DNA of 38,736 bases from Rhizobium sp. Q54 (GTDB lineage Bacteria > Pseudomonadota > Alphaproteobacteria > SHVZ01), in NCBI GenBank assembly GCA_945871425.1, contig CAMBVS010000001.1, forward strand, positions 80,303 to 119,038. Reading direction: 5' to 3'. Below are positions 23,326 through 31,156 of the stretch, one piece after another. Below the pieces are notes generated by a model that was not told the origin of the DNA, made no database searches, and saw nothing but the letters and a program-made list of their open reading frames with translations. The stretch's first letter is position 1. The number at the start of each line of letters is the position of its first letter. The translations under genes were made by a program, and so were the position numbers.

Positions 23326-24748
23326 CGAGCGCCTTCAGGTCCGGCAGCGGCCGCCGCAGCTTTTCATCCGCGGCGAAGTGCTGCTCCAGCGCATGCGCCG
23401 CCTCGAGCGTGAAGCGGTCGGCGGCGTGCGGGCCGGTGATCATCAGGCCGAAGGGGGTGCCGGTCGGCTCGAGCCCGCAGGGGATCGAGATCGAGGGATG
23501 GCCGGTCAAGGTCATCGCGTAGGTCAGCGCCAGCCAGTGGAAATAGGTGCGGGTGCCCTTGCCGTTGATCTTGTCGGCATAGAGCTGGGTCCACGGGAAG
23601 GGCGGCACCGCCACCGTCGGCGACAGCACCAGGTCGAAGTCCTTGTAGAAGGCCTGGGCCTTCCGGAAGATCACCGTCTGCTGGGTGTGCGCGCGGCCGA
23701 CATCGGCGGCGGTGTAGCGCAGCCCCTCCTCGTAGTTGGCGATGATGTTGGGGCCGAGCTGGTCGCGCCGCTTCTCGTAGTGCTCCTTGAAGCTCGGCAG
23801 GAACGAGACCGCGCGCAGCACCTCGAAGCTCTCGTCGGCGCCGGTCATGTCCGGCGTCGCCTCGACGCAGCTCTTGAAGACGGGGGCGAAGCGCTTCACC
23901 CGCTCGCGGAAGGTCTTCCGGATACGGTTGTCCACGGGACAGAAGCCGTAGTCCTCGGTGAAGGCGACGCGAAGCCGCGAGAGATCGACGGTGCGCAGCA
24001 GGCGGAACTGCTCGCCGTCGATCGGGCGCGAGAACGGGTCGCGGCTGTCGAACACCGCCATGGCCGAGAGCATCAGCCCGGCATCCGCCACGCTGCGCCC
24101 CATGGCGCCGACCACCGACAGCGGCGTCCAGCCCAGCGCCCGGCGCTCGGAGGGAACCACGCCGGGCGACCCGCGAAAGCCGACGACGCCGCAGAAGGCG
24201 GCGGGGATGCGCAGGCTGCCGCCGGTGTCCGATCCCGTGCAGAGCGGCAGCATGGATGTGGCCAGCGCGACGGCCGAGCCGCCCGAGGAGCCGCCGCAGA
24301 TCCGCTTCGGATCGAAGGGATTGCCGGTGGGTCCATAGACCGGGTTGTTGGTGTTGGCGCCGGCGCCGAACTCCGGGATGTTGGTCTTGCCGACGACGAT
24401 GGCGCCGGCCTTGCGGCAGGCCGTCACCATCGCCGCATCCTCCTTCGCCATGTTCTTGGCGAAGATCGGCGAGCCCATAGTGGTCGGCAGCCCTTCGGCA
24501 TTCTCCGCATCCTTGACGCCGAGCGGCAGCCCGTGAAGCACGCCGAGCTCGTCGCCGCGCCTCACCGCCGCCTCCGCTGCCTTCGCCTCCTTCTCGGCAC
24601 GCGGCCAGATGGTGGCGACGACCGCGTTCAGCGTCGGGTTCACCTCATTGATGCGCTGCTTGCAGCTCTTCAACAGCTCAACCGGCGAGATCGCCTTGGT
24701 GCCGATCAGACGGCGCAGCTCGACGGTGGAGAGGTCGCAGAGGGACAT
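23315..24748 (-). CDS. Amidase signature family enzyme
   Basis: 477 residues. The Ser-cisSer-Lys triad is present: Lys79 in LPLGVKDAEN, cis-Ser within GGSSGGSAVALA (153-162) and the nucleophile Ser178 in GSDTGGSLR. The N-terminal LSTVELRRLIGTKAISPVELL is typical. It hydrolyses a carboxylic amide, but the substrate cannot be told; the amidase family includes GatA, indoleacetamide and aryl-acylamidases. The start at 24748 (MSLCDLS) fits the family; 22 codons upstream are non-homologous. There is no gatB or gatC nearby. It is a different subfamily from the amidase at 33507, with longer loops in the C-terminal half. Confidence 0.92.
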   Translation of the reverse strand: MSLCDLSTVELRRLIGTKAISPVELLKSCKQRINEVNPTLNAVVATIWPRAEKEAKAAEAAVRRGDELGVLHGLPLGVKDAENAEGLPTTMGSPIFAKNMAKEDAAMVTACRKAGAIVVGKTNIPEFGAGANTNNPVYGPTGNPFDPKRICGGSSGGSAVALATSMLPLCTGSDTGGSLRIPAAFCGVVGFRGSPGVVPSERRALGWTPLSVVGAMGRSVADAGLMLSAMAVFDSRDPFSRPIDGEQFRLLRTVDLSRLRVAFTEDYGFCPVDNRIRKTFRERVKRFAPVFKSCVEATPDMTGADESFEVLRAVSFLPSFKEHYEKRRDQLGPNIIANYEEGLRYTAADVGRAHTQQTVIFRKAQAFYKDFDLVLSPTVAVPPFPWTQLYADKINGKGTRTYFHWLALTYAMTLTGHPSISIPCGLEPTGTPFGLMITGPHAADRFTLEAAHALEQHFAADEKLRRPLPDLKALGRR

Positions 24749-24904
24749 GGGGCGGGCGCTTTCGAGGGGGACGAGAGGAGAGTGACTTTCGCCCGAGGGG
24801 GGAAAGATTGGCAAGTGACAGACGAGTTACGCGGATTCACGGGCGAAGAACGAAGGCTGCAGCAGCCGAAAGAGTACGCCCTCGCTACGCTCGCCCCCAC
24901 CCTG

Positions 24905-24933
24905 CCCTCCCCCGCGTAAGACGCGGGAGAGGG
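24905..24933. repeat. C/G-rich hairpin repeat, copy 2
   Basis: CCCTCCCCCGCGT (24905-24917), loop AAG, ACGCGGGAGAGGG (24921-24933): 12 of 13 bp paired. Together with the preceding CCCCCACCCTG it matches the core of the element at 6476-6521. It lies in the 256-nt gap between the amidase start and the secreted cupin gene; the rest of that gap shows nothing recognisable. Confidence 0.65.
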
Positions 24934-25004
24934 TTCCGATGCAGGCTTGCGCTGATGTCCGTAGCCGGTAGTGTCGCCTCGGAATGTCGCACCACGAGGA
25001 CAAG

Positions 25005-25418
25005 ATGAACCGCCTTCTCTCCGCCGTCGTCGTCGTCTGTGCCCTCACCGTCTCCGCCCCCGCCCTCGCGCAGGGCAGCTACAACCTCACCGGCACGGTC
25101 TCGACCTCGAAGACCATCGTCGGCGAGGACATCGTCTATCCAAAGGGGAAGGCGGTGGTCACCTCGGCGATCGTGGTGATGGCGCCGGGCGAGAAGACGA
25201 TCCTGCATCGCCACGGCGTGCCGCTGTTCGCCTACATGCTGGAGGGCGAGCTCACCGTCGACTACGGCGCGCACGGCACCCGCGTCTACAAGCAGGGCGA
25301 CAGCTTCATGGAGGCGATGAACGTCTCCCATGCCGGGCGCAACACCGGCAGCGGCACCGTGCGCATCCTCGCCGTCTACATCGGCGCCGAGGGCGCGAAG
25401 GACGTGATCGCGGACTAG
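25005..25418 (+). CDS. Secreted cupin-domain protein
   Basis: 137 residues with a signal peptide (MNRLLSAVVVVCALTVSAPALAQ). One cupin barrel follows: GEKTILHRHGVPLFAYMLEGELTV carries His-x-His and the Glu; QGDSFMEAMNVSHAGRN supplies the third His. It is probably a periplasmic metal-binding or small-molecule-binding protein; no reaction can be assigned. GAGGA lies 7 nt before the ATG at 25005, chosen over an in-frame ATG at 24984 because it begins the signal peptide. It stands alone, 73 nt before the MAPEG gene on the same strand. Confidence 0.88.
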   Translation: MNRLLSAVVVVCALTVSAPALAQGSYNLTGTVSTSKTIVGEDIVYPKGKAVVTSAIVVMAPGEKTILHRHGVPLFAYMLEGELTVDYGAHGTRVYKQGDSFMEAMNVSHAGRNTGSGTVRILAVYIGAEGAKDVIAD

Positions 25419-25490
25419 CCGGCCGGCCCCGCGCTCGACACAGATCGGCCCGCCTGATCCGTCCGCTGCCATCGGCCGTATGAACCGGTC

Positions 25491-25883
25491 ATGATCGTCT
25501 CCTTCTACGCCGCCGTCGCGGCGCTCGGCCTCATCCTCCTGTCGCTGCGGGTGATCCGGCTCAGGCGGCGGCACCGCATCTCGATCGGGCATCAGGGCAA
25601 CGACGAGATGGAGCGCGCTATCCGCGTTCACGGCAACTTCGTCGAATACACGCCCTTCTTCCTGATCCTGCTGGCGCTCTCGGAGGTGCAGGGCCTGCCC
25701 GCCGCGGCGCTTCACAGCGCCGGCGCCGGCTTCCTCCTCGCCCGCCTGTCGCACGTCTTCGGCTTGCGGAGCGAGGCGGCGCCCGGGTTCTACCGCGTGC
25801 TCGGCATGGCGCTGACCTTCGCGGTGATCGGCGGCCTCGGCCTCGCCCTGCCGCTGCTCGCGACCGGGCTTATCCCCGCCTAG
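25491..25883 (+). CDS. MAPEG family membrane protein
   Basis: 130 residues, four hydrophobic segments. The MAPEG pattern is clear: the cytoplasmic loop RLRRRHRISIGHQGNDEMERAIRVHGNFVEYTPFFLILLALSE contains the conserved R-x-H-GN-x-x-EY-x-P, and the C-terminal half has RLSHVFGL. It is most like the YecN group. Relatives are glutathione-dependent transferases or peroxidases in the membrane; bacterial members are mostly uncharacterised. It is convergent with the class II aldolase gene. Confidence 0.9.
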   Translation: MIVSFYAAVAALGLILLSLRVIRLRRRHRISIGHQGNDEMERAIRVHGNFVEYTPFFLILLALSEVQGLPAAALHSAGAGFLLARLSHVFGLRSEAAPGFYRVLGMALTFAVIGGLGLALPLLATGLIPA

Positions 25884-25895
25884 CCCCCGCGCCGC

Positions 25896-26645
25896 TCAGC
25901 TCTTGTAGTCGGGCTCCTCGATGTCGAGCACGCGCATCCAGGCGTTGAGATGCGCCTGCTGGGCCCGGGGGGTGAGCGTCTTGTCGCGGTCGGGCGATTT
26001 CCACAGCATCTCGTCGGGCATGCGGTGGCGGGGCTGGCCCATGCCGGCCGAGAGGATGGTCAGCATCGCCCAGCGCTCGGTGAAATAGAAATTGTCGAAG
26101 GCGTCGGCGACGGTGGCGCCCAGCGTGGTGAGGCCGTGCATCGCCTGCATGATGATGGTCTTGTCGCCGACCTTGGAGACCAGGCGCCGGATCTCGGTCT
26201 CGTCCGGCGGCCCGCCCATCTCGTCCTCGTAGCAGACCTGGTTGGCGAACAGCATCGCATGTGCGCTGGAGTGATCGAGGCGCCCGTTCTTGACGCAGCA
26301 GATCGCGGTCGCGTTCGGCGGATGCGCATGGATGATCGCGGTCGCCCGCGGCAGCAGCGTGTGCAGCCTGGGATGCAGGAAGAAGGCGGCACGGCGCACC
26401 TGGCCTTCGCCCGCATGCACCTTGCCCTCGCCGTCGACCAGCAGCAGGTTGGAGGCGGTGATCTCGCGGAAATGCAGCTCATAGGGATTGAGCAGGTAGC
26501 GGTCGGGCGCCACCTGGACCGAGAAATGGTTGGCGATGCCCTCGTTCCAGCCGAGACGGTTGGCGATACGGAAGCAGGCGGCGAGCTCGATCCGCGCCTG
26601 GCGCTCCGGCGACTCGGCGGGACCGATCCGGCGAATGGCGGTCAT
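25896..26645 (-). CDS. Class II aldolase/adducin-family protein
   Basis: 249 residues. The zinc-binding His pair is in AIIHAHPPN (His106, His108), with a further His late in the domain. Other family motifs are LGWNEGIANHFSVQ, ITASNLLLVDGEGKV, LHPRLHTLLPRAT and MHGLTTLGATVADAF. Family reactions are retro-aldol cleavages (fuculose- or ribulose-phosphate) or decarboxylations; substrate unknown. An expected Glu near the first conserved loop (usually SNGD/E) is not obvious, so the reaction is uncertain. GGGAG lies about 7 nt upstream of the start at 26645; the longer frame to 26852 is non-homologous. Confidence 0.88.
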   Translation of the reverse strand: MTAIRRIGPAESPERQARIELAACFRIANRLGWNEGIANHFSVQVAPDRYLLNPYELHFREITASNLLLVDGEGKVHAGEGQVRRAAFFLHPRLHTLLPRATAIIHAHPPNATAICCVKNGRLDHSSAHAMLFANQVCYEDEMGGPPDETEIRRLVSKVGDKTIIMQAMHGLTTLGATVADAFDNFYFTERWAMLTILSAGMGQPRHRMPDEMLWKSPDRDKTLTPRAQQAHLNAWMRVLDIEEPDYKS

Positions 26646-26731
26646 CTCGACGCTCCCTGCTGATCCTCGCATTTCGTATCGGAACCGAGGGAAGGCGGCA
26701 AGCAGATCGCCGGATCGGCGAACCGGCTCGG

Positions 26732-27466
26732 CTAGTCGCGCGGGTAGGTCTCCGGCGACCGCCGATACGCCTCGGCGCAGCGGTCGGAACAGAACCAAGG
26801 CCCGGTCGGCGGCGTCCGGCGGAACGCCTCCCAGGGCGCGTGCATCTTGCACACCGGGTCGATCCAGGCCGGGTCGGGCGCCGCGGCGATCTCGATGTCG
26901 AAATGGGCGACGGGGGCGGCGACCGATCTCAGCGCGACCTCGCCCAGGTCGCGGACGACGATCCCCTCAGCCGTGGCGACGTCGGCGACCGGCCGGGTCG
27001 CCAGCAGCTGCCCCGGGGCGGCCAAGTCAGTGAGGCGGGCGGCGACGTTGACGGTCGCCCCGAAATAGTCGTTCGCCCGGCGCAGCACCGGGCCGTGGTT
27101 GAGCCCCGTCCGCGTCAGCGGCAGCCGCGGCTCGGCGCGGCAGGCCGGCAGAAGGCGGCCGAGCACCTGCAGCGCGGCCTCGGGATCGGGAAATGCCAGC
27201 ATCGCCTCGTCGCCGATCCATTTGATCGGCGAGACGAGCCCGCCCAGCGCCGCCCGTACCCTGTCCTCGAACAGTCCGAGTATGGCGACCGCGGAGGCAT
27301 CGCCGAAGACATCGGTGATCGCGCTGAACCCGGCCAGGTCGACGAAGGCGACGGTGGCGGTCGCGGGCACGAAGCCGCGGACCGCGGCGGCGTTCATGTC
27401 GATGTCCGATCGGGTCACCCGGACGCTCCGTTCGAGAGGGCGGTCGGCCGCGATCGTATCCGGCAC
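26732..27466 (-). CDS. Class III nucleotide cyclase with C-terminal YHS domain
   Basis: 244 residues from GTG 27466, which has GGAGGG 6 nt upstream; ATG 27397 is the alternative. The cyclase domain has the catalytic set: metal Asp43 (FVDLAGFS), Lys82 and Asp86 (KWIGDEAMLAF), Asp133 at the base-selecting position (NDYFGATVNVAARL), Asn140 and Arg144. Lys/Asp fits adenylate rather than guanylate cyclase. It lacks any N-terminal sensor. The last 45 residues form a YHS-like metal-binding module: DPVCKMHA (Cys206), then WFCSDRCAEAYRRSPETYP (Cys226, Cys230). So cAMP synthesis may respond to a metal. It is divergent from the D-carbamoylase gene (149 nt). Confidence 0.85.
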   Translation of the reverse strand: MPDTIAADRPLERSVRVTRSDIDMNAAAVRGFVPATATVAFVDLAGFSAITDVFGDASAVAILGLFEDRVRAALGGLVSPIKWIGDEAMLAFPDPEAALQVLGRLLPACRAEPRLPLTRTGLNHGPVLRRANDYFGATVNVAARLTDLAAPGQLLATRPVADVATAEGIVVRDLGEVALRSVAAPVAHFDIEIAAAPDPAWIDPVCKMHAPWEAFRRTPPTGPWFCSDRCAEAYRRSPETYPRD

Positions 27467-27615
27467 GGCGATCCCTCCGCTGCGATTCCGACGAGACCGA
27501 TATGGCGCCGGGCCGGGCGAGGCTGTCAATTCGCGCCCGACCGCTTTGGAATTGAGGCGCTCCGGTTTCGCCGCCATAGTCGGCGTCGCCCGCGATCTCC
27601 TCGGAGGTGCCGTCC

Positions 27616-28566
27616 ATGTCCCGCCCGCTCGTCGTCGCCGCCGCCCAGATGGGGCCGATCCCGAAGACGCAGCCGCGCCAGGAGGTGGTCGCCCGCCTGA
27701 TCGCCATGATGGAGACGGCCAAGCGCATAGGCGCCGACCTCATCGTCTATACCGAGGCGGCGCTCACCGCCTTCTTCCCCCATTGGTGGATCGAGGACGA
27801 GGCCGAGCTCGACAGCTATTTCGAGCGCGAGATGCCGGGGCCGGCGACGCGACCCCTGTTCGACGCGGCGAAGAAGATTGGCATGGGCTTCAAGCTCGGC
27901 TACTGCGAGCTCGATTTTTCGACCGGCAAGAAGCGCCGCTTCAACACCGCGATCCTGGTCGACAAGCAGGGACGCATCGTCGGCAAGTACCGGAAGGTGC
28001 ATCTGCCGGGCGTCACCGACTACAAGCCCGGCTATCCGTTCCAGAATCTGGAGAAGCGCTACTTCGAGGTCGGCGACTTAGGCTTTCCGGTGTGGGAGAC
28101 GATGGGCGGCAGGATGGGCCTCGCCATCTGCAACGACCGGCGCTGGCCCGAGACCTACCGCGTCATGGGCCTGCAGGGCGTCGAGATCGTCATGCTGGGC
28201 TACAACACGCCGGTGAACAATCCGGCGATGCCGGAAACCGACGACCTCGGCAATTTCCACAACCATCTCTCGATGCAGGCCGGCGCCTACCAGAACGGCA
28301 CCTGGGTGGTCGGCGTCGCCAAATGCGGCGTCGAGGAGGGCGTCGACCAGATCGGCCAGAGCTGCATCATCGCGCCGTCCGGCGAGATCGTGGCGCAATG
28401 CACGACGCTCGGCGACGAGGTGGCGGTCGCGCTCGTCGATCTCGACCGCTGCAGGTCCTACAAGGAGTCGATCTTCAACTTCGCCAAGCATCGCCGCGTC
28501 GAGCACTACGGGCTGATCTTGGAACGCACCGGCGCAGGCGATCCGCTCGGCAAGCCGCCGGCGTGA
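27616..28566 (+). CDS. N-carbamoyl-D-amino acid hydrolase (D-carbamoylase)
   Basis: 316 residues, nitrilase superfamily. The catalytic triad falls at exactly the numbers known for the Agrobacterium enzyme: Glu47 (VYTEAALTAFFP), Lys127 (GKYRKVHLPG) and Cys172 (LAICNDRRWPE). Stretches such as DEAELDSYFEREMPGP, RRFNTAILVDK, FQNLEKRYFE, GYNTPVNNP and LSMQAGAYQNG are characteristic of D-carbamoylase. It releases CO2, ammonia and a D-amino acid. GGAGG lies 8 nt before the ATG at 27616, and the triad numbering also fixes this start. No D-hydantoinase gene is in the window, so the physiological source of N-carbamoyl substrate is open. Confidence 0.93.
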   Translation: MSRPLVVAAAQMGPIPKTQPRQEVVARLIAMMETAKRIGADLIVYTEAALTAFFPHWWIEDEAELDSYFEREMPGPATRPLFDAAKKIGMGFKLGYCELDFSTGKKRRFNTAILVDKQGRIVGKYRKVHLPGVTDYKPGYPFQNLEKRYFEVGDLGFPVWETMGGRMGLAICNDRRWPETYRVMGLQGVEIVMLGYNTPVNNPAMPETDDLGNFHNHLSMQAGAYQNGTWVVGVAKCGVEEGVDQIGQSCIIAPSGEIVAQCTTLGDEVAVALVDLDRCRSYKESIFNFAKHRRVEHYGLILERTGAGDPLGKPPA

Positions 28567-28584
28567 GCCTTCGCTTGCACCACG

Positions 28585-28652
28585 CCCCCAACCTAGCCCT
28601 CGCCCGCGCTTCGCAGGGGGGAGGGAGAGGGTGGGGGCCGCGCGAAGCGCGG
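28585..28652. repeat. C/G-rich hairpin repeat, copy 3, plus adjacent stem
   Basis: CCCCCAACCTAGCCCTCGCCCG (28585-28606) pairs imperfectly (17 of 22) with 28616-28637, followed at once by CCGCGC-GAA-GCGCGG (28638-28652), a 6-bp stem. It lies in the 100-nt gap between the D-carbamoylase and epimerase genes and shares its core with the elements at 6476 and 24905. It may attenuate or process the transcript between the two genes. Confidence 0.6.
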
Positions 28653-28666
28653 TCGGACCGCGCCGC

Positions 28667-29545
28667 ATGAACCCCGTCGGCCTCATCTCGATGTCCTACG
28701 CGCGGCCGTTCACGGCGGCGCAGTTCCCTCTGTTCCCGCGCATGCGCGCCGCCGGGCTCGATTTCGTCGAGATGCTGGTGCCGGAGCCGGGCGAGGTCGC
28801 GATCGGCGAGCTTCGCGCCGCGATCGAGGGCGCGGGCCTTGCGGTGGCGCTGGCCGCCCGCATGAACCCGGCGCGGGATCCCACCTCCGACGACGCGGCC
28901 TCCCGGAAGGCGGGGCGCGAGTATCTCAAGCGCTGCACCGACGTCGCCGTCGCCTTGGGCGCCCGCATCGTCGGCGGGCCGATCTACGGCGCGCCGCTGG
29001 TCTTCGCCGGCCGCGCGCCTCAACCGGTCAACGAGGCGAAGCGGACGGCACGGGTCGGCTGGGCCGCGGAAGCGCTGGCCGAGGCCGGCGCCTATGCCGC
29101 CTCGCAGGACGTGGTGCTGGCGATCGAGCCCTTGAACCGCTTCGAGACCGACATGGTCAACACCGCCCGCCAGGCGGTCGAGCTGGTCGGCCTCGCCCGC
29201 GTCCCCGGCCTCGGCGTCATGCTGGATACCTTCCACATGAACATGGAGGAAGGCGACATGGCCGACGCGATCCGCATCTGCGGCAAGCACCTCGTTCATT
29301 TCCAGGCGAGCGAGAACCATCGGGGCTTCCTCGGCACCGGCCATGTCGACTGGGCGACGGTCTGCCATGGTCTCGCGCAGATCCACTATCGCGGGCCGAT
29401 CACGCTCGAGCCCTTCCGCCGCGAGGACGAGCGCATCGGCGTGCCGCTGGCGCAATGGCGCCCGCCGGCGCGGAACGAGGACGCCGACATCGCGAAGAGC
29501 GTGCGTCTCCTTCGGAAGTACCTGGCGGCAGCGGGACGGGCATGA
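28667..29545 (+). CDS. TIM-barrel sugar epimerase/isomerase (tagatose/psicose 3-epimerase-like)
   Basis: 292 residues, xylose-isomerase-like TIM barrel. The metal-site glutamates and aspartate stand where D-psicose/tagatose 3-epimerases have them, with identical spacing: Glu154 (AIEPLNRFETD), Asp187 (VMLDTFHMN) and Glu248 (ITLEPF). The fourth ligand position, His211 of the Agrobacterium enzyme, is Gln213 here (LVHFQASENHRG). Gln is used at this site in hydroxypyruvate-isomerase relatives, so the enzyme may still bind metal but act on another substrate. The ATG at 28667 fits the family; the longer frame upstream lies in the hairpin repeat. ATGA overlap with the next gene. Confidence 0.85.
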   Translation: MNPVGLISMSYARPFTAAQFPLFPRMRAAGLDFVEMLVPEPGEVAIGELRAAIEGAGLAVALAARMNPARDPTSDDAASRKAGREYLKRCTDVAVALGARIVGGPIYGAPLVFAGRAPQPVNEAKRTARVGWAAEALAEAGAYAASQDVVLAIEPLNRFETDMVNTARQAVELVGLARVPGLGVMLDTFHMNMEEGDMADAIRICGKHLVHFQASENHRGFLGTGHVDWATVCHGLAQIHYRGPITLEPFRREDERIGVPLAQWRPPARNEDADIAKSVRLLRKYLAAAGRA

Positions 29546-30555
29546 AGATCGGCTGGGTCGGGCTCGGCCGCCACGCCGTGGCGATGCTGCTGCCGAAACT
29601 GGCCGGGCTCGGCTGCGAGGTGGCCGCGATCGCCGACCCCGACCCGGGCGCGCTCGCCCGCGGCCGCCTCGTGGCGCCGGCGGCGACCCCCTATGAGGAG
29701 GCCCGCGACCTCCTCGCCCATCCCGGCCTGGACGCGGTCGGCATCGCCGTCGGGCCGGCCGTCCATGCCGCGCTGGCGCCGCTGGCGCTGGCCCGCGGCC
29801 TCCCCGTCTTCGTCGAGAAGCCGCCGGGGGCGAACGCCGCCGAGGCCGAAGCCATCCAGGTGGCCGCGGAGCGGGCGGGGAAGCCGGTGATCGTCGGCTT
29901 CATGAAGCGGCATTCGACCGCCAACCGCATCGCCTGGAACGTGACGCGGCAGGCCGGGTTCGGACCGCTCGCCGGGTTCCTCGGCCACTACATGACCGCG
30001 CCCACCTACTTCCAGGGCAACCCCGACTATGCCGGGTTCTACCTGCACCACTGCGTCCATTATCTCGACCTGGTGCCCTGGCTGATGGGTCCGCTCTCGG
30101 GCCTCCGCGTGCGCAAGCACGAGGCGGCGCCCGGCCGGCTCCTGCTGCATGTCGACATGGACTGCCGCTCGGGCGCGCTGGCGACGCTGGCGATGGGGAC
30201 GCTGCAGTCGCGCGGCGCCCCGGTCGAATGGTGGCAGGTGATGGGCGACCACCGGCGCGTCGAGGTCCGGAACGTGACCGAGGTGCGCTATGTCCGCGAC
30301 CCCGCCTTCAAGGTCGACGATCCGTCCGCGAGCCTTGCCGAGTCATCGGACACGCTGGTGTGGGAACCGAACCCGACGGTGGCCGCCGACGAGGACCACA
30401 AGGGCTATCGCGCCTTGCTTCAAGGATTCCTCGCCCGCGTGCGGGGCGAGGCCGCCGACGTGCCGGAGATCGCCGCCGGCGTCGCCGCCATGCGCCGTCT
30501 GGACGCGATGCGCCGGTCGATCGACAGCGGCGAGTGGCAAGCGCTCGACGCATGA
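29542..30555 (+). CDS. Gfo/Idh/MocA-family oxidoreductase
   Basis: 337 residues. The N-terminal Rossmann fold (MKIGWVGLGRHAVAMLLPKLA) and the conserved FVEKPPGANAAEAEAI (EKP motif with the catalytic Lys) identify the family; HHCVHYLDLVPWLMGP supplies the C-terminal domain His and Asp. It oxidises or reduces a sugar, inositol or related polyol with NAD(P). It overlaps the epimerase stop (ATGA) and the GNAT start (ATGA), so all three are coupled. Substrate unknown; coupling to the epimerase suggests that both act on the same carbohydrate. Confidence 0.92.
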   Translation: MKIGWVGLGRHAVAMLLPKLAGLGCEVAAIADPDPGALARGRLVAPAATPYEEARDLLAHPGLDAVGIAVGPAVHAALAPLALARGLPVFVEKPPGANAAEAEAIQVAAERAGKPVIVGFMKRHSTANRIAWNVTRQAGFGPLAGFLGHYMTAPTYFQGNPDYAGFYLHHCVHYLDLVPWLMGPLSGLRVRKHEAAPGRLLLHVDMDCRSGALATLAMGTLQSRGAPVEWWQVMGDHRRVEVRNVTEVRYVRDPAFKVDDPSASLAESSDTLVWEPNPTVAADEDHKGYRALLQGFLARVRGEAADVPEIAAGVAAMRRLDAMRRSIDSGEWQALDA

Positions 30556-31022
30556 GCGATCCGACTCCGTTGCGTCCCGCCGTTCCCGCGGACGCCGACG
30601 CCTTGGCGGGTCTGATCCGCCTCGCCTTCTCCCGGCAGACCGTGGTCACCGATCCGTTGCCATCGGCACTGAAGGAGACCGCGGAAAACATCGCGCGCCA
30701 CTTCGCCGAAGGTGGCGGCGGGGTTCTCGCCGAAGGGCCGGCGGCCTGCCTCTTGTGGTCAGAGACGGGCGGCGGGCTCTACATCGGCCGCGTTTCCGTT
30801 CATCCGGACGCCCGCGGCCGCGGCCTGGCCAAGCGCATGCTGGCGGCGGCGGAGGCCGAGGCGCGAGCGCGGAACCTGCCGCGCCTGCATCTCTCGACCC
30901 GCCTCGTCCTCCTCGACAACCGCCGGCTCTTCGCCGCCTGCGGCTTCGTCGAGACGGCCGAGCACGCGCATCCCGGCTACGCGCACCCGACCTTCGTCGA
31001 CATGGAGAAGCGGCTGGCGTAG
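30552..31022 (+). CDS. GNAT-family N-acetyltransferase
   Basis: 156 residues. The acetyl-CoA binding motif A is visible: YIGRVSVHPDARGRGLAKRMLAAAEAEA (Q/R-x-x-G-x-G/A pattern), and the later NRRLFAACGFVETAE is motif B. An N-terminal LRPAVPADADALAGLIRLAF starts the fold. Acceptor unknown. It is coupled to the oxidoreductase gene by ATGA, so it may modify a product of that pathway or a toxic amine; this cannot be decided from sequence. Confidence 0.9.
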   Translation: MSDPTPLRPAVPADADALAGLIRLAFSRQTVVTDPLPSALKETAENIARHFAEGGGGVLAEGPAACLLWSETGGGLYIGRVSVHPDARGRGLAKRMLAAAEAEARARNLPRLHLSTRLVLLDNRRLFAACGFVETAEHAHPGYAHPTFVDMEKRLA

Positions 31023-31156
31023 CGGGCCGTCCGGTCGACGCATAAGCCCCGCTCATGCTCCGCATGCCGAAATCTCGCTTGCCGATGGGGTACGGGCGGT
31101 GTTCCCTCGCCGCTACCCCAAACCCGTTCGGCCCTCGTGCCCGAAAGACCCCTGCC

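Noticed and set aside
23378..24919. A 513-codon plus-strand frame opposite the amidase gene
   Set aside because: No motif or start signal; the amidase on the other strand has a full catalytic triad.
24749..25004. A possible gene or RNA in the gap before the secreted cupin
   Set aside because: Only the hairpin repeat stands out; no tRNA fold, no ribosome site followed by a family-like protein.
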